64,000 bases of DNA, taken from contig CAVWFQ010000010.1 in assembly GCA_963754335.1 (NCBI GenBank), forward strand, positions 1,674,001-1,738,000, read 5' to 3'. How positions within the stretch are numbered: the first letter of the stretch is position 1; each line of letters opens with the position of its first letter. Positions 11,401 through 20,578 of the stretch are shown here, one piece after another. Source of the stretch: JBBSDP01 sp963754335. Lineage in GTDB: Bacteria; Planctomycetota; Phycisphaerae; Tepidisphaerales; Tepidisphaeraceae. The translations under genes were made by a program, and so were the position numbers. The notes below the pieces were generated by a model. That model made no database searches and was not told the origin of the DNA. It saw only the letters and a program-made list of their open reading frames with translations.

Positions 11401-11646
11401 GAAGTGAAATTCGAGCTGGTCGCGCCCTCCGGCGCCAGTGGGGTTTCGCTCCCCGAGAAACACAACCTGATCGGCAAAGGTGAAACCGAAGCCCATCTCG
11501 CATTCCAGGCGGACCGAGCCGCCCCGGCAGGAAACTTTAATTTCATTCTCCGCGCCCACTACAAATTCAACAATCGCGATCTCACCATCGACCGCCAGAT
11601 AGCGGTTGAGATTGCCGCAGCACCTAAGCAGGTATCCGTTAAATGA
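8427..11646 (+). CDS. Large secreted PPC-domain protein with Ala-rich coiled coil, interrupted by one frameshift at about 8781
   Basis: GTG start at 8427 followed by a signal peptide ending near FGQA. An IPT/TIG-like segment (SIFPLGGQAGGEFEFTVTG) follows. The frame then breaks: ANAVPGSCSV is continued out of phase by RLVSAMGISNPRTFAVG, restored by dropping one C at 8781 or 8782. Downstream are two or more bacterial pre-peptidase C-terminal (PPC) domains, one with YYRFSATKGQHLVI and one with DWYSFHAAKGQTLWIEV. A long Ala/Gln/Glu coiled coil occupies about 10740-11230 and a last beta-rich domain ends the protein. It is third in the unit with the cytochrome and DUF1501 genes. Its coiled coil resembles in composition and setting the one in the divergent WD40 protein. 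Function unknown; probably extracellular or periplasmic. Confidence 0.82.
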
Positions 11647-11694
11647 TGGGCCGCTGAGGTTGAAGCTCTCCCTCCTCAATCGCATCATGGCCAA

Positions 11695-11883
11695 ATGAGT
11701 CTTTCCAGGCGTCAAAAAAAATATGTCAAGCAACTCGCCAGAGAACGCATGCAGATTTCGCTCCGCGGATTGTTGCTTCGGCTACTTGTTCTGATGCTCT
11801 GCTGGTCAGCGGTGCTTGCTGTGGTGGTTGCGGCCACAGGTGGCTTGCAGTTGCCATTCTTGCTCTTCTGCTTCGGAATTTGA
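11695..11883 (+). CDS. Small basic single-pass membrane protein, uncertain
   Basis: A 62-residue frame with a basic N-terminus (SRRQKKYVKQLARER) and a hydrophobic stretch of about 30 residues rich in Leu and Val. No clear ribosome-binding site precedes the ATG. It starts 48 bases after the PPC gene. Composition fits a membrane anchor, but it has no recognisable relatives and could be chance. The following 11884-12294 contains the inverted repeat at 12075-12150 and nothing else I can recognise. Confidence 0.3.
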   Translation: MSLSRRQKKYVKQLARERMQISLRGLLLRLLVLMLCWSAVLAVVVAATGGLQLPFLLFCFGI

Positions 11884-12074
11884 CCGGATTCCTCGGGGTC
11901 AATGAAGCGGCGATTCGGCTTACGTTGATTCGAGCCCCCGTTCTAAAAGAGGTAATTGACTGGTCGAAGGTCGAAAACATGGTGGCCGAGAGTGCTTAAC
12001 CAATCGCACAAATCTGTGTGCGGCGAATCGCGGATAACCTGCTCTGAAAATCGGGCGAAGCAGACGGCGGCAAC

Positions 12075-12150
12075 TGTCATCCCGAGGTACTCCGAGGGAT
12101 CTGCGCGGAAGTCGCACCACGTAAATCCCTCGGAGTACCTCGGGATGACA
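12075..12150. repeat. Perfect 26-bp inverted repeat, GTCATCCCGAG family
   Basis: Arm 1 at 12075-12100 and arm 2 at 12125-12150 are perfectly complementary over 26 bases with a 24-base loop. Each arm is itself quasi-palindromic (CCCGAG...CTCGGG style) around GTACTC at 12087-12092 and GAGTAC at 12133-12138. It lies in a gene-free stretch at the border of the decayed island. Confidence 0.85.
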
Positions 12151-12294
12151 TTTCTCGTGCTTTTCAGGTTCTGCGGTGGTGGCGCAGCTACACGACAGCT
12201 CAGGTTCGCGAGACTGCGCCGCTATCCGCATGATGGTAGTGGTATCGTTTGAAATTACCGGGTTTTTGATTGGTACGAATTTTGGTATCGCTCT

Positions 12295-12660
12295 CTATGA
12301 CGACGCGGATTTCGGCGGCTCAATACCTACTCGGCGATAACCTTCCGCCGTGACCGCCCACTTGTCTTTCCTGCATTCTCCCACCGTCGGCTTTAACATT
12401 TCGCCCTTGTCGACGATTTTGCGTCGCACTTGCTGGATGTGATTCCGCCAGCGACTATGGCCCTTCGCGTTGTTTCGCTGAGAAGTGCGGGCGCATTGTT
12501 CTTTCGACAGTCCGAAATGGTCGGCCAGTGCCACGGCGATTTCATCGCCACAAACGGAGAACCACACTGAACCGCCCTTGCCAATGAGCAACCTCAAGAG
12601 GGGTTCCTCCATGCGATTCTGCGATGGATAGTCGAACGTATCTGGGCTTGCGTATGTCAT
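12295..12660 (-). CDS. Winged-helix protein similar to the N-terminal domain of Mrr-type restriction enzymes
   Basis: 121 residues. The start at 12660 (MTYASPD) is set by GAAGGAG six bases upstream; a longer reading begins MAEGVE. The blocks EEPLLRLLIGKGG, DEIAVALADHFGLSKEQ and RNHIQQVRRKIVDKGEML follow the Mrr_N pattern (restriction-endonuclease-like winged helix), ending in a WAVTAEGYRRVG beta hairpin. The nuclease domain of Mrr is absent. It could be a remnant of a longer restriction gene or a stand-alone DNA-binding protein. It sits in the AT-richer island beside a broken methyltransferase, which fits a former restriction-modification locus. Confidence 0.6.
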   Translation of the reverse strand: MTYASPDTFDYPSQNRMEEPLLRLLIGKGGSVWFSVCGDEIAVALADHFGLSKEQCARTSQRNNAKGHSRWRNHIQQVRRKIVDKGEMLKPTVGECRKDKWAVTAEGYRRVGIEPPKSASS

Positions 12661-12793
12661 TTCTACTCCTTCGGCCACCCGCTATCTGGCTTATTCTTGC
12701 TTGAACCCAACTTCAAGGGGCGGCAGTCGGCAGACGTCCACCCAAAGCCCTCGTTCATTACGCGGAGGTTTAAGCGAGGAAATCAAATATGCC

Positions 12794-13114
12794 TCAAGGG
12801 AGGGCGGCAAGAAAGCCATACCCTGCCGGCATTAGGATGAATGCAACGGCGTAAGAACCCGGAACTTTGACTGCATTCGTAAGCCGAAGTTTAGTGGAGT
12901 TAGTGGTTTGACCGACTTTGAGAAGGCAATCGTTTTCGTCATATACAAAATAGACACCGCACCGCCCTAATTTCCCTTCCTTCTCGCGCCACTCCAAGTC
13001 CGTCTCCCAAGTGGAGACGTCCATTGCGTGTTCAATCTCGAACGATGGGGTGCCGGGAGCTAAGAAGCGGCGAAACATCTCCACCCTTTCGGCCGCCAGC
13101 TTCCAGGTGGTCAT
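12794..13114 (-). CDS. Small protein with GIY-YIG-like segment, 5' side next to an insertion sequence
   Basis: 107 residues from the ATG at 13114 (MTTWKLAAERVEMFRRFL). Centrally it has LGRCGVYFVYDENDCLLKVGQT, here quoted only as far as the pattern GVYF-x-YD...L-x-VGQT, which resembles the first strands of a GIY-YIG nuclease domain. The catalytic Arg and Glu of that family are not evident. The end (LMPAGYGFLAALP) looks degraded. The region immediately upstream belongs to the transposase fragment, so its own promoter may have been lost to the insertion. Assignment is tentative. Confidence 0.4.
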   Translation of the reverse strand: MTTWKLAAERVEMFRRFLAPGTPSFEIEHAMDVSTWETDLEWREKEGKLGRCGVYFVYDENDCLLKVGQTTNSTKLRLTNAVKVPGSYAVAFILMPAGYGFLAALP

Positions 13115-13152
13115 ACATGGTCGAAGACAATACCACACTAAAAGGGCGGCGA

Positions 13153-13975
13153 CTAATTGATCAGCGCGACAAGTTCCTCGATTTCCCAAACGTGGTTGCT
13201 GATCTTCGCTTCCATCGCCGGCGTCACGCGGAGCGTCTTATGCACCCGGCAATAGTTGTAGTGCATCGTGTAGATCGCGATCGCATGTTCGTGGTTCTCA
13301 AGCTTCTTGCTGAATCCATTCGTCAGGCGAGTGAACCGACGCATGCTCATTCTCATCGTGAGATTTGATCGTTCGACGTAGCTGGTGTTGATGTGCTCGC
13401 GGACCGGCGTTCCGCAATGAACGTCCGTCGTCACGCTCTTGACCACCGGCGGGCTATAGCGACCAGCGCCAGCGGTATCAGGACCGTAAATTTTTGAAGC
13501 ATCGCGTAGTCGATGTCGGACCCGAACGCGTCGTAAACGGCGTCCAGATAGGACCGCAAGCCATCGGTGGTTAGCTGGACCCGATTCGTGAGGCGGTCCG
13601 CAACATCATTCATGAATTCCTTGGCGTACTCCAAGAGTGCGCTTTTCCACCAGAAATGAAATACAGAGCTTCGTATCGGCGTCGCACCGTCCACGTCCAG
13701 ACATCGCCGTAGCCGAACGTCTCTTTCAATGGTGCCGGAACATTCTTTTGCTTGGCGTAGCAAAAGCTCCAGATTTCATCGCACTGGACGCGTTTCGATG
13801 TCAGACCGCGAACGTGCTTATCGTGGTACTCGGCGCACGCCATGCCGAGCTTTGCCAGCAACCGGAGGATCGCGGGCTTGGAAACACCCGTCATGCGGAC
13901 AGTGCTGTTGATGCTGTTGCCCTCAACAGGAGCCGCCACAACCTGCACCCGCTTCTCATTGCTGATCTGATTCAT
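13153..13975 (-). pseudogene. IS1-family transposase, broken by at least two frameshifts
   Basis: Three overlapping minus-strand frames together give one transposase. The N-terminal part (from 13975, MNQISNEKRVQVVAAPVEGN) has a helix-turn-helix (STVRMTGVSKPAILRLLAKLG) followed by CDEIWSFCYAKQKN. The middle frame has EFMNDVADRLTNRVQLTTDG and DAVYDAFG; the C-terminal frame has NTSYVERSNLTMRM and HYNYCRVHKTLRVTP, the DDE-type core of IS1-like enzymes. The breaks are near 13680, where residues after DVWTWT are lost, and near 13497, where one A is missing from a run before TTTACGG. I could not find convincing terminal inverted repeats. Presumed inactive. Confidence 0.82.
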
Positions 13976-14204
13976 ACGTTCTAATTTACTTGCTCGCGCA
14001 AGCAAAGTCAATGACTGCTCGTATTTTTTCTTCGCGAGAATGACCTCCTTTGCATAACTGCTGACGGCGTCAGCATTTACACAAATCTTTATAGGGTTTA
14101 GGTTTACGTTGAAATTATGCCCACCACGCGTACAATATCGTCGCCGGTGGCGCAAACGGTATGGAGATTTTTTCCTCTGCTAAGGTTTTGGCCAACATCA
14201 TAGA

Positions 14205-16535
14205 GGGGTTGCGCAGCTGGGCTACGACGAATCACTTTTAGTTGAGGACTACGGATTCAGAAACTGGTTTGCCACGGCCCCGAAAGACTACCGAATCGCC
14301 GCGGTGGCGTTCGGTGAGACGCTGGTTTCGTATGATTCCGCACTGATTGGCGTAGCCCATTCCACTGCTCTTTCCCGTCTTGAACTGATCGATACCTGTA
14401 GGTCGCTCGGCGCACTGATTGTCTTGGAAATTGATCAGGACGAAGTGCGTGAGTGGGGAGTTTGCGCAAGGGTGGCGGACACGGCCTAATCGGCTGTCAT
14501 GCCTTGGACCGCATAAGCGACCTGTTCGTCGCACGTGCGCAGGACTGGAAGCGCGAGTCGCTATATCGCGCAAAGAACATGGGCGAATTCCATTGGGCTC
14601 CCCAACTCAGTCTGTTCGCGGGACTTCTTCATATATGGAAGACCACATACAGGATGCTCTCGACCCGTTGCTTCGAGATACATTGTGGGCAACGAAATGA
14701 GCGTTTATCGACAGTGCCGGGCGTGATCCCGACCCCGCACAGCTATTTAAGCTGGTTTTCTGGCTGCTGACCGCAAAAGTGTTTCGCGACAGGGGCGTTC
14801 CGGGATTCGCGCACTTCATCCGCCGAATGAAGAAGAATTGCTCGTCGCGGTTGCGAAGCAATACGGACTGGACAGGGTGCAAGGCTGCTAAATCGGGATG
14901 CCCGCGAAGCGGCTACTTTGCGAATCTGCGCGATCTCGACTTCCGAAATCTCTCAGTTGACGTGCTCTCGCAAATCTGGGCGACAACTCTAGTTGATGAC
15001 GAAACAAAAAAGAGACTCGGAATTCATCGGACACCGCGCACGGTTGTTCGATGATGGTTGAGCGAATTCCTTTCAACAGCACGGGTGACGATGATCGAAT
15101 CGTACTGGAGCCGTGTAGCGGCAGTAGCGTTTTTCTGATTGGGGCGATGAACGCCCTTCGGCAGAATCAGCTTTATGGAATGTCGCACGCCGAGAACGCA
15201 CGCGTACTTCATCGGCCATTTAGCGGGAATAGAAAGCGAGCTTTTCGGCGTCGAAATAAGTCGATTGGCCCTCACGCTTGCAGATTTTCCGAACCCGGGC
15301 GGGTGGGTCATTAAGCCTGGAGATGTCTTTGACGGAAAGTCGCTGGCCGCATATGTGCGTCGTGCCGGCGTGGTTCTTTGCAACCCGCCCTTCGAAACGT
15401 TCGAAATGGATGAGAGAGGATTATAAAACATCCTCTCCACTCAAGCCCGCGGAATTGCTCAAACGTGTCTTGGACGATTTACATCCTCGCGGATTGCTCG
15501 GCTTCGTGCTTCCGCGGCGTTTCTTAGCTGGCAGCGGCTACGCAACGGTTCGTAGGCTTCTCGCCGAGCGATTTGCAAAAATCGAGCTAACGCTTTTGCC
15601 AGATCGTGTTTTCGAAGCAGATCCAGAAGTGGTCCTTCTGATCGCGACTGACCCAATACCTCACTACACATGTCGAGTCTCGAATCGAAGAGTGAATGAC
15701 GATGTCGCGTCATGGCGGCGATTCGAATTAAGCGATGAAGTTTCTAGCGAGGCGTCTGAAAATCTGGATCTCGACCAAGCAGCTAAGTCGTTTCAGATAC
15801 CCGAACTGACTAATGTCTGGTGTCACTTAATAAATTCCCCACGCTCGGGGATGTCAGCGTGCTTCATCGTGGCATCGAGTGGAACCAGCCACTTACCGAC
15901 GATGGCGAGGAAACAGGTAATCGCAGTACCTTTGTGCGATTGACGCATGCGGACGGCTATCGTCGCGGTGTTGCACCGTACAAAGTTTCAGGTTTTCGAA
16001 CAGCCCGAGATGCCGTACCTGAGTTTGCGCCCGAACGACAAGCGGACCAACGCGTACCTTCTTCCTTGGGATAAGCCAAAAGCTATTCTAAATAAGTCGA
16101 CCAAGTCTCGCGGCAGATGGTGCATGGCCGCGTTTCCAGATAGCGTAGGGGTTACGTGTTACCAAACATTTATCGCAGTTTGGCCAAAAGCGGACCATGT
16201 GGACGAGTGGCTGTTAGCAGCGTGCTTAATTCTCCGGTGGCCAACACATTTGTTTCAACTCGCGAGGGTAGGCAGGTCGACATAACAAAAAGGACATTGA
16301 AGGAAATTCCATTTCCTATCCTATCCGTCAGCAATCCGAAAAGCTTCGAGAGTTGATTCAAAATTATCAACGATTGACCGACCCTCAAATGTGGATGGAA
16401 CCTCGATTTCGATGCGGTCACGCAAACCATGTTCTAAAGCAGATCGATGCGGTAATTCTTGACGGCTACACATGCCGCTCGCGTGGAACATGAACTTTTG
16501 GAATTTTTCCGTGGCGATGATCGACTACGCATTTA
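14205..16535 (+). pseudogene. N6-adenine DNA methyltransferase, shattered by about ten frameshifts
   Basis: Reading across frames gives one protein of about 750 residues. The N-terminal region begins QLGYDESLLVEDYG near 14205. It continues with ALDPLLRDTLWATK (about 14650-14699) and AKVFRDRGVPGFAHF (about 14770-14815). The cofactor motif I-like VLEPCSGSSVFLIGAMN is at about 15098-15150, and the catalytic motif IV NPPF is at 15382-15393. LKRVLDDLHPRGLLGFVLP and RRLLAERFAKIELTLLPD follow, then a target-recognition-like C-terminal half (NKFPTLGDVSVLHRG, RPNDKRTNAYLLPWDK). The type I/type IIG gamma-class order is clear, but the frame changes every 100-300 bases, far more often than elsewhere in the window. 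That density argues for true decay rather than assembly error. No intact partner nuclease is adjacent. Confidence 0.75.
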
Positions 16536-16772
16536 GCTTAAGATCCTTATCTGCGGCGGAGAAGATGTTTATTTCTCATTGTCTGAGCGGCTGTCGCCCG
16601 ACTTCCAGCAGTCAACGGCACACCATCCGCATGATCGGCTCGTGAATCATTTCACTAAGTCTCGCATCTAAGCCATCTTACAAAAATTTTTCAGTGGCAC
16701 TTCGGCAATCGCAGGGTATAAAATTTGCGATCACATGTTTTGACGGGGGAAGTACTGATGGAGGTTTTTGAT

Positions 16773-17288
16773 ATGGCTCTTGTTGCCCACTCACACGTTG
16801 GAACACCCGTCGAATCTCACCTGACCGCCGCCACCGCGCTCCGCTACGCCTGGATCAGTTGGCTGACGTTTTTGCTTCTGCCGTTTTTCCTTTTCCTCTA
16901 TGTGCTCGTCAATCTCACCGACATCGATGAAAATGCCACGCGGCACCTGGCGTCGGCGCAAATCTGGTTTGTGGTTTCCATGGCGTACATGGCCATCGTG
17001 GTGCCGGGCGCCATCTTCTGGCGAAGCCGGCTCTTCAAACCGTACTGGCAGGGGAACACCGTCTCGCCCAACCATTATTTGAAAGGGATGTTTTTGGTCT
17101 GGCTCTCGCTCGAAATCGGCGGGCTGGTGAGCCTCACCGGATGCCTGGTGAATCACTCGCTGCAGCCGAATCTCCTTCCCGCGCTGGTGGCATTCATGCT
17201 ATTCACGCCCCTCTGGCCGAGCGGCCGCGCGATGACACGCCACACCGGCCACCTGGACGATCCTGAAAAATACGAGGAACCCCGGTAG
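16773..17288 (+). CDS. Four-TM membrane protein of unknown function
   Basis: About 171 residues. The start at 16773 (MALVAHSHVGTP) is preferred because GGAGG stands eight bases upstream; an in-frame ATG at 16758 is the alternative. Four hydrophobic segments are visible: SWLTFLLLPFFLFLYVLV, IWFVVSMAYMAIVVPGAIF, GMFLVWLSLEIGGLVSLTG and LLPALVAFMLFTPLW. The C-terminus is hydrophilic (HTGHLDDPEKYEEPR). I do not recognise a family. It precedes the RegB-like kinase in the same direction, but the hairpin at 17319-17391 separates them. Confidence 0.75.
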   Translation: MALVAHSHVGTPVESHLTAATALRYAWISWLTFLLLPFFLFLYVLVNLTDIDENATRHLASAQIWFVVSMAYMAIVVPGAIFWRSRLFKPYWQGNTVSPNHYLKGMFLVWLSLEIGGLVSLTGCLVNHSLQPNLLPALVAFMLFTPLWPSGRAMTRHTGHLDDPEKYEEPR

Positions 17289-17318
17289 ACTGGGTGAGCG
17301 GTTCTTCGCGTATACAAG

Positions 17319-17391
17319 GAGCCGCGCACGCAGTAAGCGGGAAAATATGCGGTAAGCGAAGAAACATTCCCGCTTACTGCGTGCGCGGCTC
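17319..17391. repeat. Perfect 25-bp inverted repeat, CGCAGTAAGCGGGAA family, copy 1
   Basis: Arms 17319-17343 and 17367-17391 are perfectly complementary (25 bp) around a 23-base loop. The same arm sequence recurs at 24287-24368 as a full hairpin, and as a single arm at 49497-49522. Shorter related tails (AGCAAGCGGGAAA) end the direct repeats at 40141-40179 and 41497-41530. It lies between two plus-strand genes. Confidence 0.88.
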
Positions 17392-17419
17392 TTAATGCGT
17401 CGCGCGATACAATGTCCCC

Positions 17420-18796
17420 GTGCCGCAGACCGAGCGCCCCCCGACAATTTATTTTCTTCTCGCGTCCGTGCACGAGCCGCAGATCGTGCTTGCGGCATTG
17501 ACGCGTCTTCGCTGGATCGCCGTGATCGGACAGGTGACCGCGACGCTCGTCGCCGTCGCGCTCCTCCATCTCCGCTTGCCGCTCGCGATGATCGCGGCGG
17601 TCATTCTGATGACCGCAGCATCCAACGCCGTCCTGGTTGCGATCTTGCGATGGATCAAACCACAGGGATGGCTCGTCCCGGTCGTGCTGCTCCTGGATAT
17701 CTGCCTGCTGACCGCGCTGCTGTATCTCACCGGCGGCCCGCAGAATCCTTTTGCCTCGCTCTATCTCGTTCACGTCGCGATGGCGGTCATCGTGCTTGGC
17801 GCGGGATGGACGTGGACCGTCGTGGCAACAGTGGCGGCCTGCTATGCGGTATTGTTCGTCTGGCATCGCCCGCTCTCGCGGGGCGAGCCGTTGCCGACCT
17901 GGGCGACGCTCGGCGGCGACTGGACGGCGCTCGTGCTGGTATCGGTGCTCATCGCCAGCTTTATCGGCCGCGTCATCCGCTCCCTCCGCCACCGCGAAGG
18001 TGAACTCGCCGCGGCGCGCGAAAGAGGCGCGCGAAACGAGCAACTCGCCGCGCTCACGACCCTCGCCGCCGGGGCGGCTCATGAATTGAACACGCCGCTC
18101 GGCACGATCGCCGTCGTCGCGCGCGAGCTGGAAGTGAGCTGCCCGGATCACGCCGGGTCCTGCGGACCCGGATCCGGGTCCAAGGGACCCGGCGTGTCGA
18201 GTGGAGACGGACTGCTCCACGCGAGCGCGCTAATCGACGACTCTTTTGTCGATTCCGTTCGCGATGACGCCCGCCTGATCCGGCGCGAAGTTGATCGATG
18301 CCGTGCGATTCTGGGTCGCATGCGCCTGGACGTGGATGACGACACCGCCCGGCGAACGCCGGTGGCGATGACAGAACTGGCCGAACGACTGCGGCAAAAT
18401 CTTCGCGACGCCGAGGTCTCGCGATTGGCGGTGCGCATCGCCCCGGACGTACAACAGGCGATGCTCCCGGAGCTAGCCATTGAGCAGGCGCTGCTGGTTC
18501 TGCTTCGCAATGCCTTCGACGCCAGCGGGCCCACCCAGGTCGTCACCCTGGACATCATCCGCAATAGCGAGGGACTTCGTTTCGAAGTGCGCGATCAGGG
18601 ACCTGGCATGCCCGAGGAATTGATCCGGCACGTCGGCGAGCCGTTCTTTACCACCAAGCAGCCGGGCGCGGGAATGGGGCTGGGCGTTTTCCTGGTCCGC
18701 CTGGTGGCAGAGCGGTGCGGCGGGCGATTTTCCATCGACTCGCGTCCCGGACAAGGCACCTGCTGCGTGCTGGAAGTGCCTGGCGCAGGTTCGTAG
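17420..18796 (+). CDS. regB: RegB/PrrB-type redox-sensing membrane histidine kinase, with in-frame palindromic insertion
   Basis: GTG start; 458 residues. The N-terminal half has about six hydrophobic segments and contains GGPQNPF, matching the GGxxNPF quinone-site motif of RegB. The phosphoacceptor motif is HELNTPL (His221). The second helix of the DHp domain has IRREVDRCRAIL, which keeps the redox-active Cys of the family. The ATPase has NAFDA, DQGPGMPEE and GAGMGLGVFLVRLVAERCGG. Between the two DHp helices a GC-rich palindrome (18150-18195) is translated as a Gly/Pro/Ser/Cys-rich stretch (about residues 244-259). No RegA-like response regulator is adjacent, so the partner must be elsewhere. 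The stop codon TAG lies in the arm of the following inverted repeat. Probably senses quinone-pool redox state. Confidence 0.85.
   Translation: MPQTERPPTIYFLLASVHEPQIVLAALTRLRWIAVIGQVTATLVAVALLHLRLPLAMIAAVILMTAASNAVLVAILRWIKPQGWLVPVVLLLDICLLTALLYLTGGPQNPFASLYLVHVAMAVIVLGAGWTWTVVATVAACYAVLFVWHRPLSRGEPLPTWATLGGDWTALVLVSVLIASFIGRVIRSLRHREGELAAARERGARNEQLAALTTLAAGAAHELNTPLGTIAVVARELEVSCPDHAGSCGPGSGSKGPGVSSGDGLLHASALIDDSFVDSVRDDARLIRREVDRCRAILGRMRLDVDDDTARRTPVAMTELAERLRQNLRDAEVSRLAVRIAPDVQQAMLPELAIEQALLVLLRNAFDASGPTQVVTLDIIRNSEGLRFEVRDQGPGMPEELIRHVGEPFFTTKQPGAGMGLGVFLVRLVAERCGGRFSIDSRPGQGTCCVLEVPGAGS
18150..18195. repeat. 46-bp palindrome inserted in frame within regB
   Basis: The segment reads ACGCCGGGTCC, a 3-base spacer, a central palindrome GGACCCGGATCCGGGTCC, a 3-base spacer, then GGACCCGGCGT. 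It is complementary end to end except for the two spacers. It falls in the loop joining the two helices of the dimerisation/phosphotransfer domain and introduces no stop codon. Confidence 0.85.
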
Positions 18797-19041
18797 TGCG
18801 GGCTTTAGCCCGTACAAATTGTCGTCCATGTCGCCGTCCTGTTGCCCCCCTGCATTGGCGCGCCGCCAATTTCAACTTTCAACGTCCAACGCTCAACTTT
18901 CAACGTTCAAAGATGGGGCTTCTCTTTGTTGAAAGTTGAGCGTTGAACGTTGGATGTTGAACGTTCGAGTACCGCCGCCGACAAATGTCCAAAGTCTTAT
19001 GTGCGACACGGAAGATACGGCCTAAAGGCCGCACTACGAAC
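18791..19041. repeat. Nested inverted repeats between the convergent genes regB and glpD
   Basis: The outer arms 18791-18815 and 19017-19041 pair (TTCGTAGTGCGG...; the central GGGC/GGCC differs in a compensated way). Inside, 18868-18908 and 18928-18967 form a second hairpin made of near-heptamer units of TTCAACG/TTCAACT type. The TCGTAG at each outer edge supplies the stop codon of both genes. A shared bidirectional terminator is a natural reading of the position. Confidence 0.85.
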
Positions 19042-20506
19042 TAACCGCGTCCATCTCCCGTTCGTCTCGGTAAGCATCGAGCGAACTACGTTCCTGCCCC
19101 ACCTCCCAATGCATTTCACGCCCCACGATTTTCGCAACACGCCGGGCGGCTTCCTCCCCTCCGTGCCGGCTCAGCGCCAGCGGCGTTCTCCTCCGCATCA
19201 CATCGCTGACGCTTATCGCCATTTCCTCCGCGCATGCATGAACGACATCGCTCTCGAACACCGCGGGCAGGTCCGAGATCTTCTCCCCCCACGCCGCCGG
19301 CCGGTTGTTGGGCAAAGGTGTCGTGCCCGTCCGGCACGCCGGCGCTTTCCATCCGCGCAGTTCAAACACGCGATCGACCACTTCCGCGGCGACGGCTCGA
19401 TAAGTCGTGTACTTCCCACCGGCGACGCTAAGCAGGTTGTCGTGCTGCCGCACGATGCGGTGCTCCCGCCCGCGCGACGACGGAAATTGGGCGCTGGATC
19501 GCAGCAGCGGACGAACTCCGGCAAAGGTCGTGATCACATCAGCATGACCGATCTTCCGCCCCGGCATGACGCGATTGACCTCTTTCAGCAGGTAATCGAC
19601 GTCACCCGGGTCGGCGCGGGCCGTTGCGGGATCGGCGGCAAAGTCCGTGTCGGTTGTTCCAACGATCGAGCAATCGTGCCAGGGCAAAATGAAAAGGATT
19701 CGTCCGTCGCCGGCCTGAAGCGCGATGGCATGATGAGCCGTTAGTTTTGGAAGAAGCAGATGGACACCCTTGGTCGGGCCCAGCTTCAGACCCTCGGCAG
19801 TTGCGCCTGACATCCCCGCAACCCCTTCCACCCACGGCCCCGCCGCATTCACCACCACGCGCGCTTTCACCTCGAAACTTGCGCTGCTAAGGAGGTCGCT
19901 CATACCCGCGGCCACAATCCGGTTTCCCTCGACCCGGAATGACGTGGCCTGACAATAGTTGGCTGCGAACGCGCCCATCGCGGCGGCGTGGAGCACGTTA
20001 TCGACGCAGAACCGCGCATCGTCTTCCTGACAGTCGAAATAACGGATTGCCCCGCGCAAACCGGCATCGTTCAGGCTTTCCTCCTGTTGCAATGCAGCGG
20101 AAGCCGAAAGCATCCGATGCGACGCCGTGTTCTGATACATCGCCAGCACGTCGTAAAGCGTCATTCCCAATCGTATTTTCCAGAGCGGGCGCGGATCTCC
20201 GTCATAGACCGGTAGCAGAAAGGGAATCGGCTTGACGCGGTCCGGCGCGATCTCCTGAAGAATGCGGCGTTCGCGGCACGATTCGGCAACGAGCCGCCAC
20301 GCCCCTTGCTCGAGATAGCGAAACCCGCCATGAATCAGTTTGGATGATCGGCTCGAGGTTTCGCCGGCCCAGTCCCCTTTATCGACGATCGCGACAGACA
20401 GCCCGCGCATCACCGCGTCGCGGGCAATCCCAGCGCCGACAATCCCGCCGCCGATGATCAGCAGATCGAACTGATGGTCGGCAAGTGCATGAAGATTCCG
20501 TTTCAT
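19034..20506 (-). CDS. glpD: Glycerol-3-phosphate dehydrogenase, FAD-dependent
   Basis: Oxidises sn-glycerol-3-phosphate to dihydroxyacetone phosphate and passes electrons to quinone at the inner membrane. 490 residues, the usual length. Seen: the N-terminal FAD dinucleotide fold FDLLIIGGGIVGAGIARDA, then SSRSSKLIHGGFRYLEQG, NAAGPWVEG, the active-site block KGVHLLLPKL, FILPWHDCSIVGTTD and FAGVRPLLRSS. The C-terminal helical domain is present (ACAEEMAISVSDVMRRRTPL). Divergent from prpD with a 72-bp shared promoter region. Confidence 0.93.
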   Translation of the reverse strand: MKRNLHALADHQFDLLIIGGGIVGAGIARDAVMRGLSVAIVDKGDWAGETSSRSSKLIHGGFRYLEQGAWRLVAESCRERRILQEIAPDRVKPIPFLLPVYDGDPRPLWKIRLGMTLYDVLAMYQNTASHRMLSASAALQQEESLNDAGLRGAIRYFDCQEDDARFCVDNVLHAAAMGAFAANYCQATSFRVEGNRIVAAGMSDLLSSASFEVKARVVVNAAGPWVEGVAGMSGATAEGLKLGPTKGVHLLLPKLTAHHAIALQAGDGRILFILPWHDCSIVGTTDTDFAADPATARADPGDVDYLLKEVNRVMPGRKIGHADVITTFAGVRPLLRSSAQFPSSRGREHRIVRQHDNLLSVAGGKYTTYRAVAAEVVDRVFELRGWKAPACRTGTTPLPNNRPAAWGEKISDLPAVFESDVVHACAEEMAISVSDVMRRRTPLALSRHGGEEAARRVAKIVGREMHWEVGQERSSLDAYRDEREMDAVSS

Positions 20507-20578
20507 TCCTGCCGTAGATCATATCCACCTTCTTCTGTCCGCGCGGCAACGCTACGATGAATTGACGAGGAGCATTAC

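Noticed and set aside
13100..14160. Terminal inverted repeats of the IS1-like element
   Set aside because: I compared both flanks by eye and found no convincing matched ends, so the element boundaries are not stated.
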